Source: Anaerolineae bacterium
Lineage (GTDB): Bacteria; Chloroflexota; Anaerolineae; 4572-78; J111
Length of the DNA stretch: 64,000 bases
Assembly: GCA_023382535.1 (NCBI GenBank)
Contig: JAHDWA010000007.1
Coordinates: forward strand, 1-64,000
Direction of reading: 5' to 3'
Shown piece by piece: positions 17,641 to 25,885 of the stretch (the first letter of the stretch is position 1; each line of letters opens with the position of its first letter). The position numbers were made by a program, and so were the translations under genes. Under the pieces are notes generated by a model that saw nothing but the letters and a program-made list of their open reading frames with translations, ran no database searches and had not been told where the DNA came from.

Positions 17641-19283
17641 TCAACCTGTTGGCTCTTCGGGGTGATGATGGTCGTTAAATAGACAATCTTCTTCCCGTTT
17701 TCAAGGGCCAACCGGCAGCGGACATCGAGGGCCTCAATAACCTGCCGTTTGACCTCAAATGGCGGGTTGTCCTGGCTCAAGGCAAAATTGAGCCGGCCAA
17801 CAAACTCGCCGATGGCCTTGAGTTGGTCACGGCTAACCGATTCGGAAATGACCGCGATTTCGGCCTCGACCGTGCGCAGTTGCGTTTCGGCGCTGGCAAT
17901 GGCCTGTTCCAGTTTCGCCTGGTTTTGTTGCAGAGCCTGTCGGGTGGTGGTCGAGCCGGTCTTAATGTAAACCTCGATCAGCCGGGATAATTCTTCCCTT
18001 GCCTGGACCATATTACTCCTGATGGTCCCGGCCTGCAACTCCAACGCGGCGAGCAAGGCGTGTTGCTGGTGCTCAAATTCTTCGAGAGCCTGTTCCAGGC
18101 GATCAGGATTGGCCAGAACACACCTGAGCCAGCCCCAAACCGTCCGGTCCACGTCGGCGCAGCGGAACGAGGGCATGCTACAAGTCTTACCCAGATACCG
18201 CCCCCGGGGGTCTTCACGGACCGGGCAGCGGTAATAGAAGTAATGTTTGCCGTAAAGTTTGTCGTGGTTGTGGATGCAGTGGATTTTCTCTCCACACTGG
18301 CAGGTTAGACGCCTGGCCAGGAGATAATCGTACTTCTGAGTGCGAGAGGCGAAGATGCGATTCTCACTGATCCGCTGCTGGGCCAGGTTAAAGGTCTCGA
18401 CATCTATCAGGGGCGGGACCCGGGCTTCAACCCAGGTGGCCAGCGGTTGAAGCACCTGGCGGGTGGCATAGGCTTTACCCTTGCCGTAAAACCAGCGCCC
18501 GACATAAACCGGGTTGCGCAGAATCGAACGAACTGCGCGCGGATTCCAGTGACCGTACCCATTTTTCTTTTTGGTCAACTTGGGCCGTACCCCGGTATCC
18601 ACGTAGGTAGGCACCCGCATTTCGGTCAATTTGGCAGCGATTTGGCGTAAGGAGAGCGAGTTCGCCGACCTGGTATAAAGTTCAAAAATGAGTCTAACCA
18701 CGGTCGCCTCGTCCTCGTGAATGACCAGGGTAACCATGTCGTTCTTTTTACCCTGCTCCTTAACCCGGTAGCCATAAGGCGCGTGGCCGCCGACGGAGAC
18801 ATGGCCCTGCCTAACCTTGTTCCGCCGGCCGCGTTGGGTGCGCTGCGAGATTTTCTCGCGCTCGTACTCCGCAATAACCGCCTTGATGTGCTTATTCAGC
18901 CTGCCTTCCGGGTTATCGGGGTACTCGCCGAGTACGTACTCGATGCGGACACCGCACGCCTTCAACTCCTCTTCGACCAGGAGTTGCTTGATCAGACCGC
19001 GTGCCAGACGGTCCATCTCGCGCACGATCAGGACATCGAACTGGCCGGCCTGGGCCAGCGCCAGAACCTTAAGCAGCCCTTCCAGCCCCCGGTCCTTGCC
19101 GCTGGCCCCGCGGTCGTCTTCGGCTACCTCTTCGATTAGGAGATAATTCTTACGATGGATGTACTCGCGGCACAACTCCTGCTGGCCCAGGATGATGTTG
19201 CGCCGGTCGTTCTGGCGGTCGTCCGAGCTGACCCTGGCATAAGTCACCGCTCGGGGAAGGACCGCCGCTTGTTTGGGGGTCAT
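17559..19283 (-). CDS. large serine recombinase (phage integrase)
   Basis: A 574-residue serine integrase. The catalytic domain (1-150) has the nucleophile in YARVSSDD (Ser19) and REMDRLARG. The recombinase domain (about 165-290) contains GHAPYGYRV and NPVYVGRWFYGKG. A zinc ribbon follows (CQCGEKIHC, YYRCPVRED, GKTCSMPSFRC), then a coiled coil (about 400-500). It catalyses integration between short attP and attB sites. It lies at the left prophage end and its last 71 bp run antiparallel into thyX, so the att site is probably in or next to that overlap. Confidence 0.93.
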   Translation of the reverse strand: MTPKQAAVLPRAVTYARVSSDDRQNDRRNIILGQQELCREYIHRKNYLLIEEVAEDDRGASGKDRGLEGLLKVLALAQAGQFDVLIVREMDRLARGLIKQLLVEEELKACGVRIEYVLGEYPDNPEGRLNKHIKAVIAEYEREKISQRTQRGRRNKVRQGHVSVGGHAPYGYRVKEQGKKNDMVTLVIHEDEATVVRLIFELYTRSANSLSLRQIAAKLTEMRVPTYVDTGVRPKLTKKKNGYGHWNPRAVRSILRNPVYVGRWFYGKGKAYATRQVLQPLATWVEARVPPLIDVETFNLAQQRISENRIFASRTQKYDYLLARRLTCQCGEKIHCIHNHDKLYGKHYFYYRCPVREDPRGRYLGKTCSMPSFRCADVDRTVWGWLRCVLANPDRLEQALEEFEHQQHALLAALELQAGTIRSNMVQAREELSRLIEVYIKTGSTTTRQALQQNQAKLEQAIASAETQLRTVEAEIAVISESVSRDQLKAIGEFVGRLNFALSQDNPPFEVKRQVIEALDVRCRLALENGKKIVYLTTIITPKSQQVEVEDSTGLLVGSERTFQTPPPSRARPA

Positions 19284-19419
19284 ACGTATCCTCCGTTTTT
19301 GGCACGATGCCGCTGGCTGCGCCGCCCGTATCCGGCGGAAAATAACAGTCCACCAGGATGCGATAAGCGGCCATCAATGCCTGTCTTTGTTTTTTATTGA
19401 GCAGCCCGGCTTCTTCCAT
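19150..19419 (-). CDS. small hypothetical protein upstream of the integrase
   Basis: The 89-residue frame starts with a plausible protein sequence (MEEAGLLNKKQRQALMAAYRILVDCYFPP) and runs 134 bp into the recombinase gene in another frame, where it becomes Pro/Gly-rich. The first 45 residues lie outside the recombinase and look real; the overlapping tail is less certain. It could be a short regulator translated just before the integrase. I do not recognise a family. Confidence 0.45.
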   Translation of the reverse strand: MEEAGLLNKKQRQALMAAYRILVDCYFPPDTGGAASGIVPKTEDTYDPQTSGGPSPSGDLCQGQLGRPPERPAQHHPGPAGVVPRVHPS

Positions 19420-19425
19420 TTTAAC

Positions 19426-19665
19426 CTACTTTCCTCGTTTTTTCCTGGGTTGCTTGGCCCATTCCTGGTGTCCCAGCCCCAATTCGCGCAGACGCTTCGC
19501 CTTTTCCAGCATCTGCTGGAGCAGTTCGGTCTCTTCAGGGTTATCTGTCAGGCGGGAAAGCTCGACAATTAAATCGCGCAGGTCGAGGCTCAGGGCGATG
19601 ACCTCACCGGCAAAATGAATGGCCTGATTACCAGTTGGACTTTTCGGCGATTTCTCTTCGGCCAC
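19426..19665 (-). CDS. small helical hypothetical protein
   Basis: A 79-residue soluble protein starting at a GTG (19663-19665). It is predominantly helical (VIALSLDLRDLIVELSRLTDNPEETELLQQMLEKAKRL) with a basic tail (KQPRKKRGK). It overlaps the upstream membrane-protein gene by 38 bp and ends 6 bp before the next frame, so it is part of the integrase-side operon. The function is unknown. Confidence 0.55.
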   Translation of the reverse strand: MAEEKSPKSPTGNQAIHFAGEVIALSLDLRDLIVELSRLTDNPEETELLQQMLEKAKRLRELGLGHQEWAKQPRKKRGK

Positions 19666-19930
19666 GGTCTGCCTCGCTGGTTTCCCTGTCTATATCCATT
19701 CCACCCTTGATAACACCGGCCAGGCCGAAAGCGACAAATAAAATGATTACAGTGCGGAGGTCCAGGTTACCCGACAAGGCCAGGGGAGCAGCCCACGAGA
19801 AGACGGTCAAAATACCCAGCGCCCACCGCGCCCACTCGCGCCGCCGCCAGCGCCGATAAAACAGGACGTGTTCAATGGCGATAACAACCGCAAGAACCAG
19901 ATAATATCCGGCTAATTCGAGGTATGTCAC
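19628..19930 (-). CDS. small membrane protein
   Basis: About 100 residues with three hydrophobic segments (YYLVLAVVIAIEHVLFY, WALGILTVFSWAAPLAL, TVIILFVAFGLAGVI). I use the GTG at 19928-19930 because AAGGAG lies 8 bp upstream; the frame is open further 5' but without a ribosome site. The C-terminal tail is charged. It lies downstream of the XRE repressor in a lysogeny-type operon. The role is unknown; superinfection exclusion is one possibility. Confidence 0.55.
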   Translation of the reverse strand: MTYLELAGYYLVLAVVIAIEHVLFYRRWRRREWARWALGILTVFSWAAPLALSGNLDLRTVIILFVAFGLAGVIKGGMDIDRETSEADRGRREIAEKSNW

Positions 19931-20087
19931 CCAAGACTCCTTATGGAATTTATGGTTTAATACAGTTAAAGAAATTGCTCCGACCACTGCATTTTGTGAT
20001 CGGAGCAATTACCTAAAAGGAGGATACGTGCAGGCAGTTGCCAGGTCTGCCCCGACCAGGCTCAAAAAGAAACTGGTCGCGACAGGC

Positions 20088-20324
20088 CTAATTCAACTGC
20101 AACGCCTCCTTTAGTTCACTTAACGGTCTGGTGATGCGAGGATCGGTCACGCTGACGCCAAGCGCAGCCTCAATTCGTTTTAGCTGTTCCGGTTCGGGGC
20201 GGCGGCCTTTCTCGATAGAGATCAAGGTGGGCCGCGATAAACCGGCCAGCCTCGCCACGTCTTCCTGATACAACCCTTTGAGGCGGCGCACAATAAAAAT
20301 GACTTCATTGGGAGTTAAAAGCAT
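20088..20324 (-). CDS. XRE-family transcriptional regulator
   Basis: A 78-residue single-domain helix-turn-helix protein. The HTH is YQEDVARLAGLSRPTLISIEKGRRPEPEQLKRIEAALGV (about residues 18-56). It is divergent from a second XRE gene at 20512, with the operator region between them, and is transcribed in the direction of the integrase. It probably forms half of a lysogeny switch. Its own promoter is near consensus. Confidence 0.85.
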   Translation of the reverse strand: MLLTPNEVIFIVRRLKGLYQEDVARLAGLSRPTLISIEKGRRPEPEQLKRIEAALGVSVTDPRITRPLSELKEALQLN

Positions 20325-20399
20325 TGTCTATCCTCATCAAATAAATGTCTGTACGCATCACACACTATACACCAAGTTTATCTTGATGTCAATAGACAA
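20324..20399 (-). promoter_or_regulatory. switch promoter and operator half-sites
   Basis: On the minus strand TTGACA (20387-20392) and TATAGT (20364-20369) are exactly 17 bp apart, a strong promoter for the XRE gene. TTGTCTAT (20324-20331) and its reverse complement ATAGACAA (20392-20399) flank the promoter and could be operator half-sites for one of the two regulators. The left one overlaps the XRE start codon. Confidence 0.65.
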
Positions 20400-20511
20400 C
20401 TTGCTAATGGACACAAGCATTTATTTTATTGGTACAATACCACAGGGGGAAAGGATAAAAATCATAGTGAACGGAAGCACACCGACTCTTTTTTCTCTTG
20501 AGGAGATATTG

Positions 20512-20847
20512 ATGAACACACCATTTGCGCAGTGGTTGCAGGAGCAACTGGCTGAGCGTGACTGGATTCCGGCCGAGTTGGCTAAGCGGGCAGGGATTCA
20601 AGGAGGAAGCCTGAGCCACATCCTAAATGGCACTCGGAAGGTTGGCCCGGAGAGTTGCATCGCTATTGCAAAAGCCCTAAATTTGCCGCCGGAAGTTGTT
20701 TTTAGAAGGGCTGGTCTGCTGCCTGAAACAGAAAACGAAGGTGATGTAACTTTTCAGGAGATAGTAGAAATCATCAAGCGGCTTAACGCTGACGACAGAC
20801 GCACCTTGCTTCGGATTGCTCGCTCGTTTCACAAGAGCGATGAATGA
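20512..20847 (+). CDS. XRE-family repressor-like protein
   Basis: About 111 residues. The frame is open upstream, but a GAGGAG site supports the ATG at 20512. The N-terminal HTH is LAERDWIPAELAKRAGIQGGSLSHILNGTRKVGPESCIAIAKALNLPPEVVF. The C-terminal part (EIVEIIKRLNADDRRTLLRIARSF) is an oligomerisation-like helix seen in other XRE regulators. It diverges from the 78-residue XRE gene and probably opposes it in phage control. Confidence 0.82.
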   Translation: MNTPFAQWLQEQLAERDWIPAELAKRAGIQGGSLSHILNGTRKVGPESCIAIAKALNLPPEVVFRRAGLLPETENEGDVTFQEIVEIIKRLNADDRRTLLRIARSFHKSDE

Positions 20848-21268
20848 TCCAGATAGAGTGGAGGTAACACGAAAACCCGGGGTCACGGTGAGCCATAAGC
20901 CAGATGGTCAAGCTAACCAATGGGGTAAAATCTACATACCTTTCAGAAAGGTGATACAGAAGGTGATATAGAAGAGACAAGGGGCCTCCTTTGAGTTAGT
21001 AAAGAACCTGTATTTTACTTTTTGTAGTTTGTTTGCGGAGAGACGGGACTAATATAACAAATATCTGGCGTCTTGTCACCACTGGTCTCTTGGTTTTAAG
21101 TAAATTTTAAGTAATTTTTAAGTCTTCTAACCGATTTCTAATATTTTGAACGGTTTTTTTTGATTAACCCACATTTCTTTTATAAGAAAACGTTGCAAAA
21201 GTAGTAAAACACCTTGACACGCAGACCATCCCGTGTTAAACTGGTCCTAAACTTCGAGGCACGCAAGC
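20848..21268 (+). other. AT-rich intergenic region with an octamer iteron and a promoter
   Basis: No gene is seen in these 421 bp. TTTTAAGT occurs three times at exact 11-bp spacing (21094, 21105 and 21116), one helical turn apart, as for a protein-binding array or an origin-type element. Further right, TTGACA (21214-21219) and TAAACT (21237-21242) with a 17-bp spacer form a plus-strand promoter for the excisionase-like gene and the block after it. Confidence 0.55.
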
Positions 21269-21460
21269 GTGACAACAGAGACGCCGAACACCAAAATGTG
21301 GACCACCAATGAACTTGCCAAACGGGCCAATTGCGATCCTTCAAATATTCGTAAGGCTATCGCGCGTGGGAAGTTGACCGGGGAAAAGATCGGGCGCGAT
21401 TGGTTCATTTCGGACCAGGAAGCGCGGCGGTGGCTCAGTGAGCGGCAGACGCGATTATAG
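21269..21460 (+). CDS. excisionase-like helix-turn-helix protein
   Basis: A 63-residue protein with a MerR/excisionase-type winged helix (MWTTNELAKRANCDPSNIRKAIARGKLTGEKIGRDWFISDQEARRWL). Such proteins bend DNA or set the direction of integrase action, or act as small regulators. The start is GTG at 21269, 26 bp after the -10 box of a strong promoter. It leads the plus-strand early block. Confidence 0.75.
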   Translation: MTTETPNTKMWTTNELAKRANCDPSNIRKAIARGKLTGEKIGRDWFISDQEARRWLSERQTRL

Positions 21461-21679
21461 TTTGCGTCTCTTTTTTTGCGGTTCAATTCACGCATACGTG
21501 ACAGGGGAAAAAAGCATGCTATACTGTCTAATATCCGGCTCAATTTTCTCAAGAGTTGTTCACCGGCAGCGGGTCAGCCGCGAACGCTAACCGGCTGCCC
21601 GGATATTTTTTTAACCGTTGAGCTGCATATAGACATCGTAAAGATGACAGTACGCACTATGAGAAAGGAGGCTAGAATT

Positions 21680-22609
21680 ATGGATAATTTTGCAGAGATG
21701 ATCGAGACAGGTGTGGGGAAAACGGTCCATCTCATTTTTCGGACCAAGACACTAGGATGGGCGATTTACATCGCCCTGCTGGGCGCGTTGCTGCCGCACA
21801 CGAAATGGGCCTTTAGCCGGTTCCAGGATTCGGCAGACCCATTTTTTGGTGATGGCATGGCCTGGCTGCTGGCTGTGGCCTTTGAGGGGGGCATTTTCTG
21901 GTTCACCCACCGTTTGGTGGACAGTATCGAGCGAGCGTACCGTTTGCGGACGCGGGCGACCGATAATATATGGAGCTTTTACTGGCGTCGCTACTCTCGC
22001 GCCTACTTAAACATAAATTTACTCGGGCTAACGGCGTCTTCACTGGTCAGCGGTTTAGCAAACTTTTCCTATGCAGCCGAGTTTGGTCAACAGTTCGGGG
22101 TGTACGACAAGTATGGAATCCAGCCCCTGACCTATCAACTTTTCTTCGGTGGCATTTTACCGTTTATGAGTTTGCTGTTCTCGCTGGTGCTGGCCCAAAT
22201 TCCAGGTGAAGACGAGGGCCACCCGACCGAAGATACCATTCAGGCTGAACTGCGGCGAGTGAAGAGCGAGTTAAGCCAGACATTAGCCAAACTGACGATG
22301 ACTGAACAAACCGTTCAGTCGGCCCGGCAGGAAAACAGAAAACTGACGGAGGAGATGGCGGCACTAAAGCTCCAGTTGCGAACGAATGAAGGCCTACTTC
22401 AGTTTAGCGGATTACTGCATGAGAACGCCGAAGAGCGAATTAAGGCAGCCAACAGGCTCTGGCCAAACTTGAGCCAGGCAGCAAAGGCCGAGATTGCCAA
22501 CGCTTCACCGGCCTGGGTTAGCCAGGTGCTTAACCAGGCGAAAGTGCTCCGTGAACTGCCAGGACAGGTGAATGGCAGTAACGGAAGCGTGGCGATACAC
22601 CAGGGTTAG
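21680..22609 (+). CDS. multispanning membrane protein with coiled-coil tail
   Basis: About 309 residues. AAAGGAGG lies 8 bp before the ATG at 21680, so the longer open frame is not used. Hydrophobic segments occur near residues 25-42, 55-72, about 110-125 and 155-175. The rest is cytoplasmic and helical (EDTIQAELRRVKSELSQTLAKL), ending in an HTH-like segment (NLSQAAKAEIANASPAWVSQVL). Its position before an FtsK-like ATPase recalls the DUF2637 membrane proteins of actinobacterial conjugative elements, but I cannot show homology. The role is unknown. Confidence 0.65.
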   Translation: MDNFAEMIETGVGKTVHLIFRTKTLGWAIYIALLGALLPHTKWAFSRFQDSADPFFGDGMAWLLAVAFEGGIFWFTHRLVDSIERAYRLRTRATDNIWSFYWRRYSRAYLNINLLGLTASSLVSGLANFSYAAEFGQQFGVYDKYGIQPLTYQLFFGGILPFMSLLFSLVLAQIPGEDEGHPTEDTIQAELRRVKSELSQTLAKLTMTEQTVQSARQENRKLTEEMAALKLQLRTNEGLLQFSGLLHENAEERIKAANRLWPNLSQAAKAEIANASPAWVSQVLNQAKVLRELPGQVNGSNGSVAIHQG

Positions 22610-22615
22610 GGAAAT

Positions 22616-22725
22616 GTAATTGACTTTGTAATTTAGCAAACGGGACTGCCGCTCGGACGAATTTGCTGGGAGAATGTGCAAAGCTCTCTAAATTACAAGG
22701 TTGATTACAAGGTTGATTACAAGGC
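22616..22725. repeat. 12-bp direct repeats with an inverted partner
   Basis: ATTACAAGGTTG occurs in tandem at 22692-22703 and 22704-22715 with a partial third unit (22716-22725). The reverse-complementary form lies at 22616-22634, giving an imperfect 19-bp inverted repeat with 22690-22708 (15 of 19 match). This 125-bp gap precedes the operon with the FtsK-like pump and could be its DNA recognition site or an operator. Confidence 0.6.
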
Positions 22726-22734
22726 AGGTACGAG

Positions 22735-23058
22735 ATGCGAAAACGAATCCGACGAAAAATAAGAGCGAGTGTGCAATTCTATCCGGCCATTGTGATGGCC
22801 GTGACGAGTGATGGCGGGGAAGAAGCGGCGATCCCCATCCCGGTGATGGAGATCAAAACGTTTATGAAATATCTTTTGATCATGCTGCTGCACTGGATGG
22901 GGGCGTGGTTGACCGGACAAACACTGGTGGTCGAGCGAAGGCTCGTCCGGTTGAGTGAGCGGCTAAATAATATGCTGCTGACCCTGGGCGGGTCACTCAG
23001 AGGCAGCCGGTATGCGCTCAGTTTCGCCTGGGCCTGGACCGGGCCGCTGGCTGGCTGA
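22735..23058 (+). CDS. small protein with one membrane segment
   Basis: A 107-residue protein with a very basic N-terminus (MRKRIRRKIR) and one hydrophobic segment (YLLIMLLHWMGAWLTG). It ends 10 bp before the ATPase gene, and codon use resembles its neighbours. I do not recognise a family. It may be a membrane partner of the ATPase. Confidence 0.55.
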   Translation: MRKRIRRKIRASVQFYPAIVMAVTSDGGEEAAIPIPVMEIKTFMKYLLIMLLHWMGAWLTGQTLVVERRLVRLSERLNNMLLTLGGSLRGSRYALSFAWAWTGPLAG

Positions 23059-23068
23059 GGAGGGTGGA

Positions 23069-24601
23069 ATGAATTTTCAAATACCTTTTTCCAAGAAAAT
23101 AACGAGTTTGGTAAAACGCCCGCAGGCCATGCCGGTGGTCCATGGCCAACCCGCGCCGGTCTTCACCGCAAACAACCTCGCCGAGGGGATGGGGATGCAA
23201 TATTTGATGGCCACCGTGCGGATCCTCAGAGACGAAAAGGTACCCCTCGGCAATCCGGTCAACGGGCGGGTGACGCGCGGAGCGCGGTTCCTGGAAATTC
23301 CGGTCAGACTTGACCCCAATCGTGTTGGCCCGGTGGCGATGCGGAAAGTGACCTCTGCGGGGATGCTCCAGGCGATCCAGGCCGCTGCCCAGGTTTCGGC
23401 GGTGATGGCGCGGCAGGAAGAGAGCCAGATCATCTACCAGTACCAGTTAGAGCGGTCGCTCTGGCAGCAGTATACCCGCGCCGACTTGAGCAGGCCGGGC
23501 GGAATCGGACTGGGGGCCGGGCGGCGAGTGGTTGAGTTCAGTCCGACCATGCACACGATGGTGGCGGGGATGACCCGCAGCGGTAAGTCGGTGACTATCG
23601 AATCGCTAATCTTTGCGCTGATGGCAATTTTTCGGCCGAACCAGTTGCGATTGGCTCTGGTGGACCCGCACCATACCTTCGGGGTTCGCAAGGTTGGCAT
23701 GGGGGTCAACCATATCGGTGAGTTCGCCAACGCCGCGCATCTGTACTGCCCGATAGCATACACAGCCGAACAGGTGGGCTGGACGGTCGAGGCGGTTTAT
23801 CATGAATGGAAGCGCCGTAAGACCAACAATATCCAGGATGGGCCGGTAATCGTCCTGGTCATTGACGAATTACTTGACGAGGCAGTGCTGGGGGAGGAAA
23901 TCAGCAAGGGCAAGTACGTCTACCAAAAGCGTCTGGCGATGTTGGCTCAACTGGCAGGTGGGGGGGCCAAATTTAATATCTTCCTGGTTTTGGGCACGCA
24001 AGACCCCAAGATCTCGACCACCGATGCAACGTTGATGCGTAACCTCGGCCGGCGGTTGATCGGTCACTGCACCGATGATGTTGCCAGCCGAACGCTGACC
24101 GGTATGCCTAATGCCCAGGCGCACCTGTTGACAATGGCCGGCGATTTCCTGGACATCTCGCCTGAGACGATTGGCGAGAGTTCGTTCCAGATCAGGAGCC
24201 GCTTCCAGGTAGCCGCGCCGACAAGGGATGACTTCGAGCGGTTGGCGCGGCAGGAAAGCCCGCCCTGGCCGGTGGCTCAAACCGAACTTATGGACGAGCC
24301 GGTGGAACCGGTCCCGGCGCCGGAGTGGGGTAGTTTTGAAATCGAGATGGCCGCCGCCAACCGGGGCGGTAACCGGGAGATCATAGTAGACCCGTTCACC
24401 CTGGCTTTCTATTTCGCCTACAAGGACCTCTCGCTCAGTCAGGCCGAACGCCTGGGTGTGCTCAGACGGTGCCATGAGAAGCACCGGGCTTTCGGAAAGG
24501 ACTTTTTTGAAGAGGTAGGCAGGCTGCGGGCTGGGCTGGAGCCGCGCTCACCGCACTATCAAAGGATGAAGGCTCGGCAAGACAAAGGGGGGGAGACATG
24601 A
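23069..24601 (+). CDS. FtsK/TraB-like DNA translocase ATPase
   Basis: About 510 residues. The start ATG follows GAGGAGGG closely; the longer frame is not needed. Walker A GMTRSGKS is at about residues 167-174 and Walker B VLVIDE at about 262. Further FtsK-type motifs are LVDPHH, QLAGGGAKFNIFLVLGTQDP and TLMRNLGRRLIG. There is no N-terminal membrane region in the protein, so flanking membrane proteins may anchor it. FtsK-type pumps move double-stranded DNA in conjugation or segregation; it is not a terminase. Its role in a phage could be plasmid-like segregation or transfer. Confidence 0.85.
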   Translation: MNFQIPFSKKITSLVKRPQAMPVVHGQPAPVFTANNLAEGMGMQYLMATVRILRDEKVPLGNPVNGRVTRGARFLEIPVRLDPNRVGPVAMRKVTSAGMLQAIQAAAQVSAVMARQEESQIIYQYQLERSLWQQYTRADLSRPGGIGLGAGRRVVEFSPTMHTMVAGMTRSGKSVTIESLIFALMAIFRPNQLRLALVDPHHTFGVRKVGMGVNHIGEFANAAHLYCPIAYTAEQVGWTVEAVYHEWKRRKTNNIQDGPVIVLVIDELLDEAVLGEEISKGKYVYQKRLAMLAQLAGGGAKFNIFLVLGTQDPKISTTDATLMRNLGRRLIGHCTDDVASRTLTGMPNAQAHLLTMAGDFLDISPETIGESSFQIRSRFQVAAPTRDDFERLARQESPPWPVAQTELMDEPVEPVPAPEWGSFEIEMAAANRGGNREIIVDPFTLAFYFAYKDLSLSQAERLGVLRRCHEKHRAFGKDFFEEVGRLRAGLEPRSPHYQRMKARQDKGGET

Positions 24602-25008
24602 GTACGAAAGGTTTGACCCTGATTGCGTTTATGGTCGTCGCGCTAGTCGTCTGGATTATCAACCTTGCCCGCGGTGGAGATTGGGTCGGGCTGGGTATTT
24701 TGTTTTTTACAGGCCTGATTATCCTGATCCTGGTAGGTGCAATGGCCTTCTCGATTGTCAGAGGCGGGCTGCGGCGGGAGCGCAGCCACCAGGAATACCA
24801 CGAATTGACGAGGGCGTTGACTGACCAGACCAAAACCGTGATTGTGATGAGTAGAATGACGGCAAACGCAACTTTCCCGATTCACGAAGAAAGTGCTGGG
24901 GCGCCGCCAGCGTTGCCCGACTTGCCACCCGGGCACCTGCTCACCGTTGGAGGGCTGGTAATTGACAGTAACGCCTTTAGAGAAGTAGATCAAGACCAAT
25001 CTAATTAG
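24598..25008 (+). CDS. membrane protein coupled to the FtsK-like gene
   Basis: A 136-residue protein with two N-terminal transmembrane helices (LIAFMVVALVVWIINLA and LGILFFTGLIILILVGAMAFSI) and a cytoplasmic tail. Its ATG overlaps the ATPase stop as ATGA, so the two are translationally coupled and probably act together at the membrane. I do not recognise a family. Confidence 0.65.
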   Translation: MSTKGLTLIAFMVVALVVWIINLARGGDWVGLGILFFTGLIILILVGAMAFSIVRGGLRRERSHQEYHELTRALTDQTKTVIVMSRMTANATFPIHEESAGAPPALPDLPPGHLLTVGGLVIDSNAFREVDQDQSN

Positions 25009-25026
25009 TTTTAGAAGGAGACAAAT

Positions 25027-25854
25027 ATGACCGACAACCTGAATATATTGAATACGGATGGCTATGCCGCTCAAATCCAGATTTTCGCCGTCAACGGCGA
25101 TGATCTGTTCACCCGTGAGGATATTGGGGTGATTGATAGTCTGGGGTTAGACGGCTGGGCGTTGCGCCTACCCGAGGCCAGTTGGCGGGATGCTCTGCTA
25201 CCGCTGGACCGGCTACCGCCGGCCGTGCGCAGTTACCTGGTCAACCGGGCGATTGCCCACCTAAAAATCCCGGTGCGTTATGCAATGCCCATCCGTTACC
25301 TGGGGCGGGTTCTGATTTATGTAATTTTACCCGCTCCAGAGCGGGTCGTGGATGGGGCGGTGACAATCAGAGTAATTCGACCTCCCGCGCCACAGCCGAC
25401 TCCGCAGCTCACGCCGCAATCGGCGTCGGGGTCCCGGCAGCCAGCCCCGCCTCGCGTGAAACGAGACCCACCGGTCCCCTGGCCGGTCCTGGGCCTGTTA
25501 GACCGGTCAGGGATTGAGCGGCATGCGCAGATGGTGCGCGACTTTCTGGGAGGAGGCAACGCGGCCACAGTGGAGCGGGCCTTGCCGGCAATCCTGGAAA
25601 ACTTTGCGGCGGTGGGTCAAGCCACCCGGTCAGAGGTCTTTTATTATGCAAATATGCTTGACGCTTTGAAAACCGGGGCCTGGATGCAGAACCCGGATTA
25701 CTGGAATCTACTGGTCATCGAGGAGGTCCTGGCGCGGTCAGAGACGCCGTTCAACCCGGTTCTGGCCCAGCAATTGGTGCAGGCTCACCTGATCGAGGGT
25801 AAACCACTCCAATGGGAGGGGTACGACCCGCTGACGATCCAGATGCAAATCTGA
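25027..25854 (+). CDS. hypothetical protein, last gene of the plus-strand block
   Basis: A 275-residue soluble protein. A strong AGAAGGAG site precedes the ATG. The first 115 residues form a mixed domain, residues about 120-145 are a Pro-rich linker (PPAPQPTPQLTPQSASGS), and the C-terminal part is helical (QMVRDFLGGGNAATVERALPAI, LVIEEVLARSE). There are no catalytic motifs that I know. It ends at a bidirectional terminator. The block position suggests replication or partition. Confidence 0.55.
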   Translation: MTDNLNILNTDGYAAQIQIFAVNGDDLFTREDIGVIDSLGLDGWALRLPEASWRDALLPLDRLPPAVRSYLVNRAIAHLKIPVRYAMPIRYLGRVLIYVILPAPERVVDGAVTIRVIRPPAPQPTPQLTPQSASGSRQPAPPRVKRDPPVPWPVLGLLDRSGIERHAQMVRDFLGGGNAATVERALPAILENFAAVGQATRSEVFYYANMLDALKTGAWMQNPDYWNLLVIEEVLARSETPFNPVLAQQLVQAHLIEGKPLQWEGYDPLTIQMQI

Positions 25855-25885
25855 GAGAGGGCTGGCAATGTTGCCAGCCCTCTCT
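25854..25885. terminator. bidirectional terminator between convergent genes
   Basis: A perfect 15-bp stem (25854-25868 with 25871-25885) with a 2-nt loop lies exactly between the stops of two convergent genes. The T-tract is short on both sides, so efficiency is uncertain. Confidence 0.75.
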
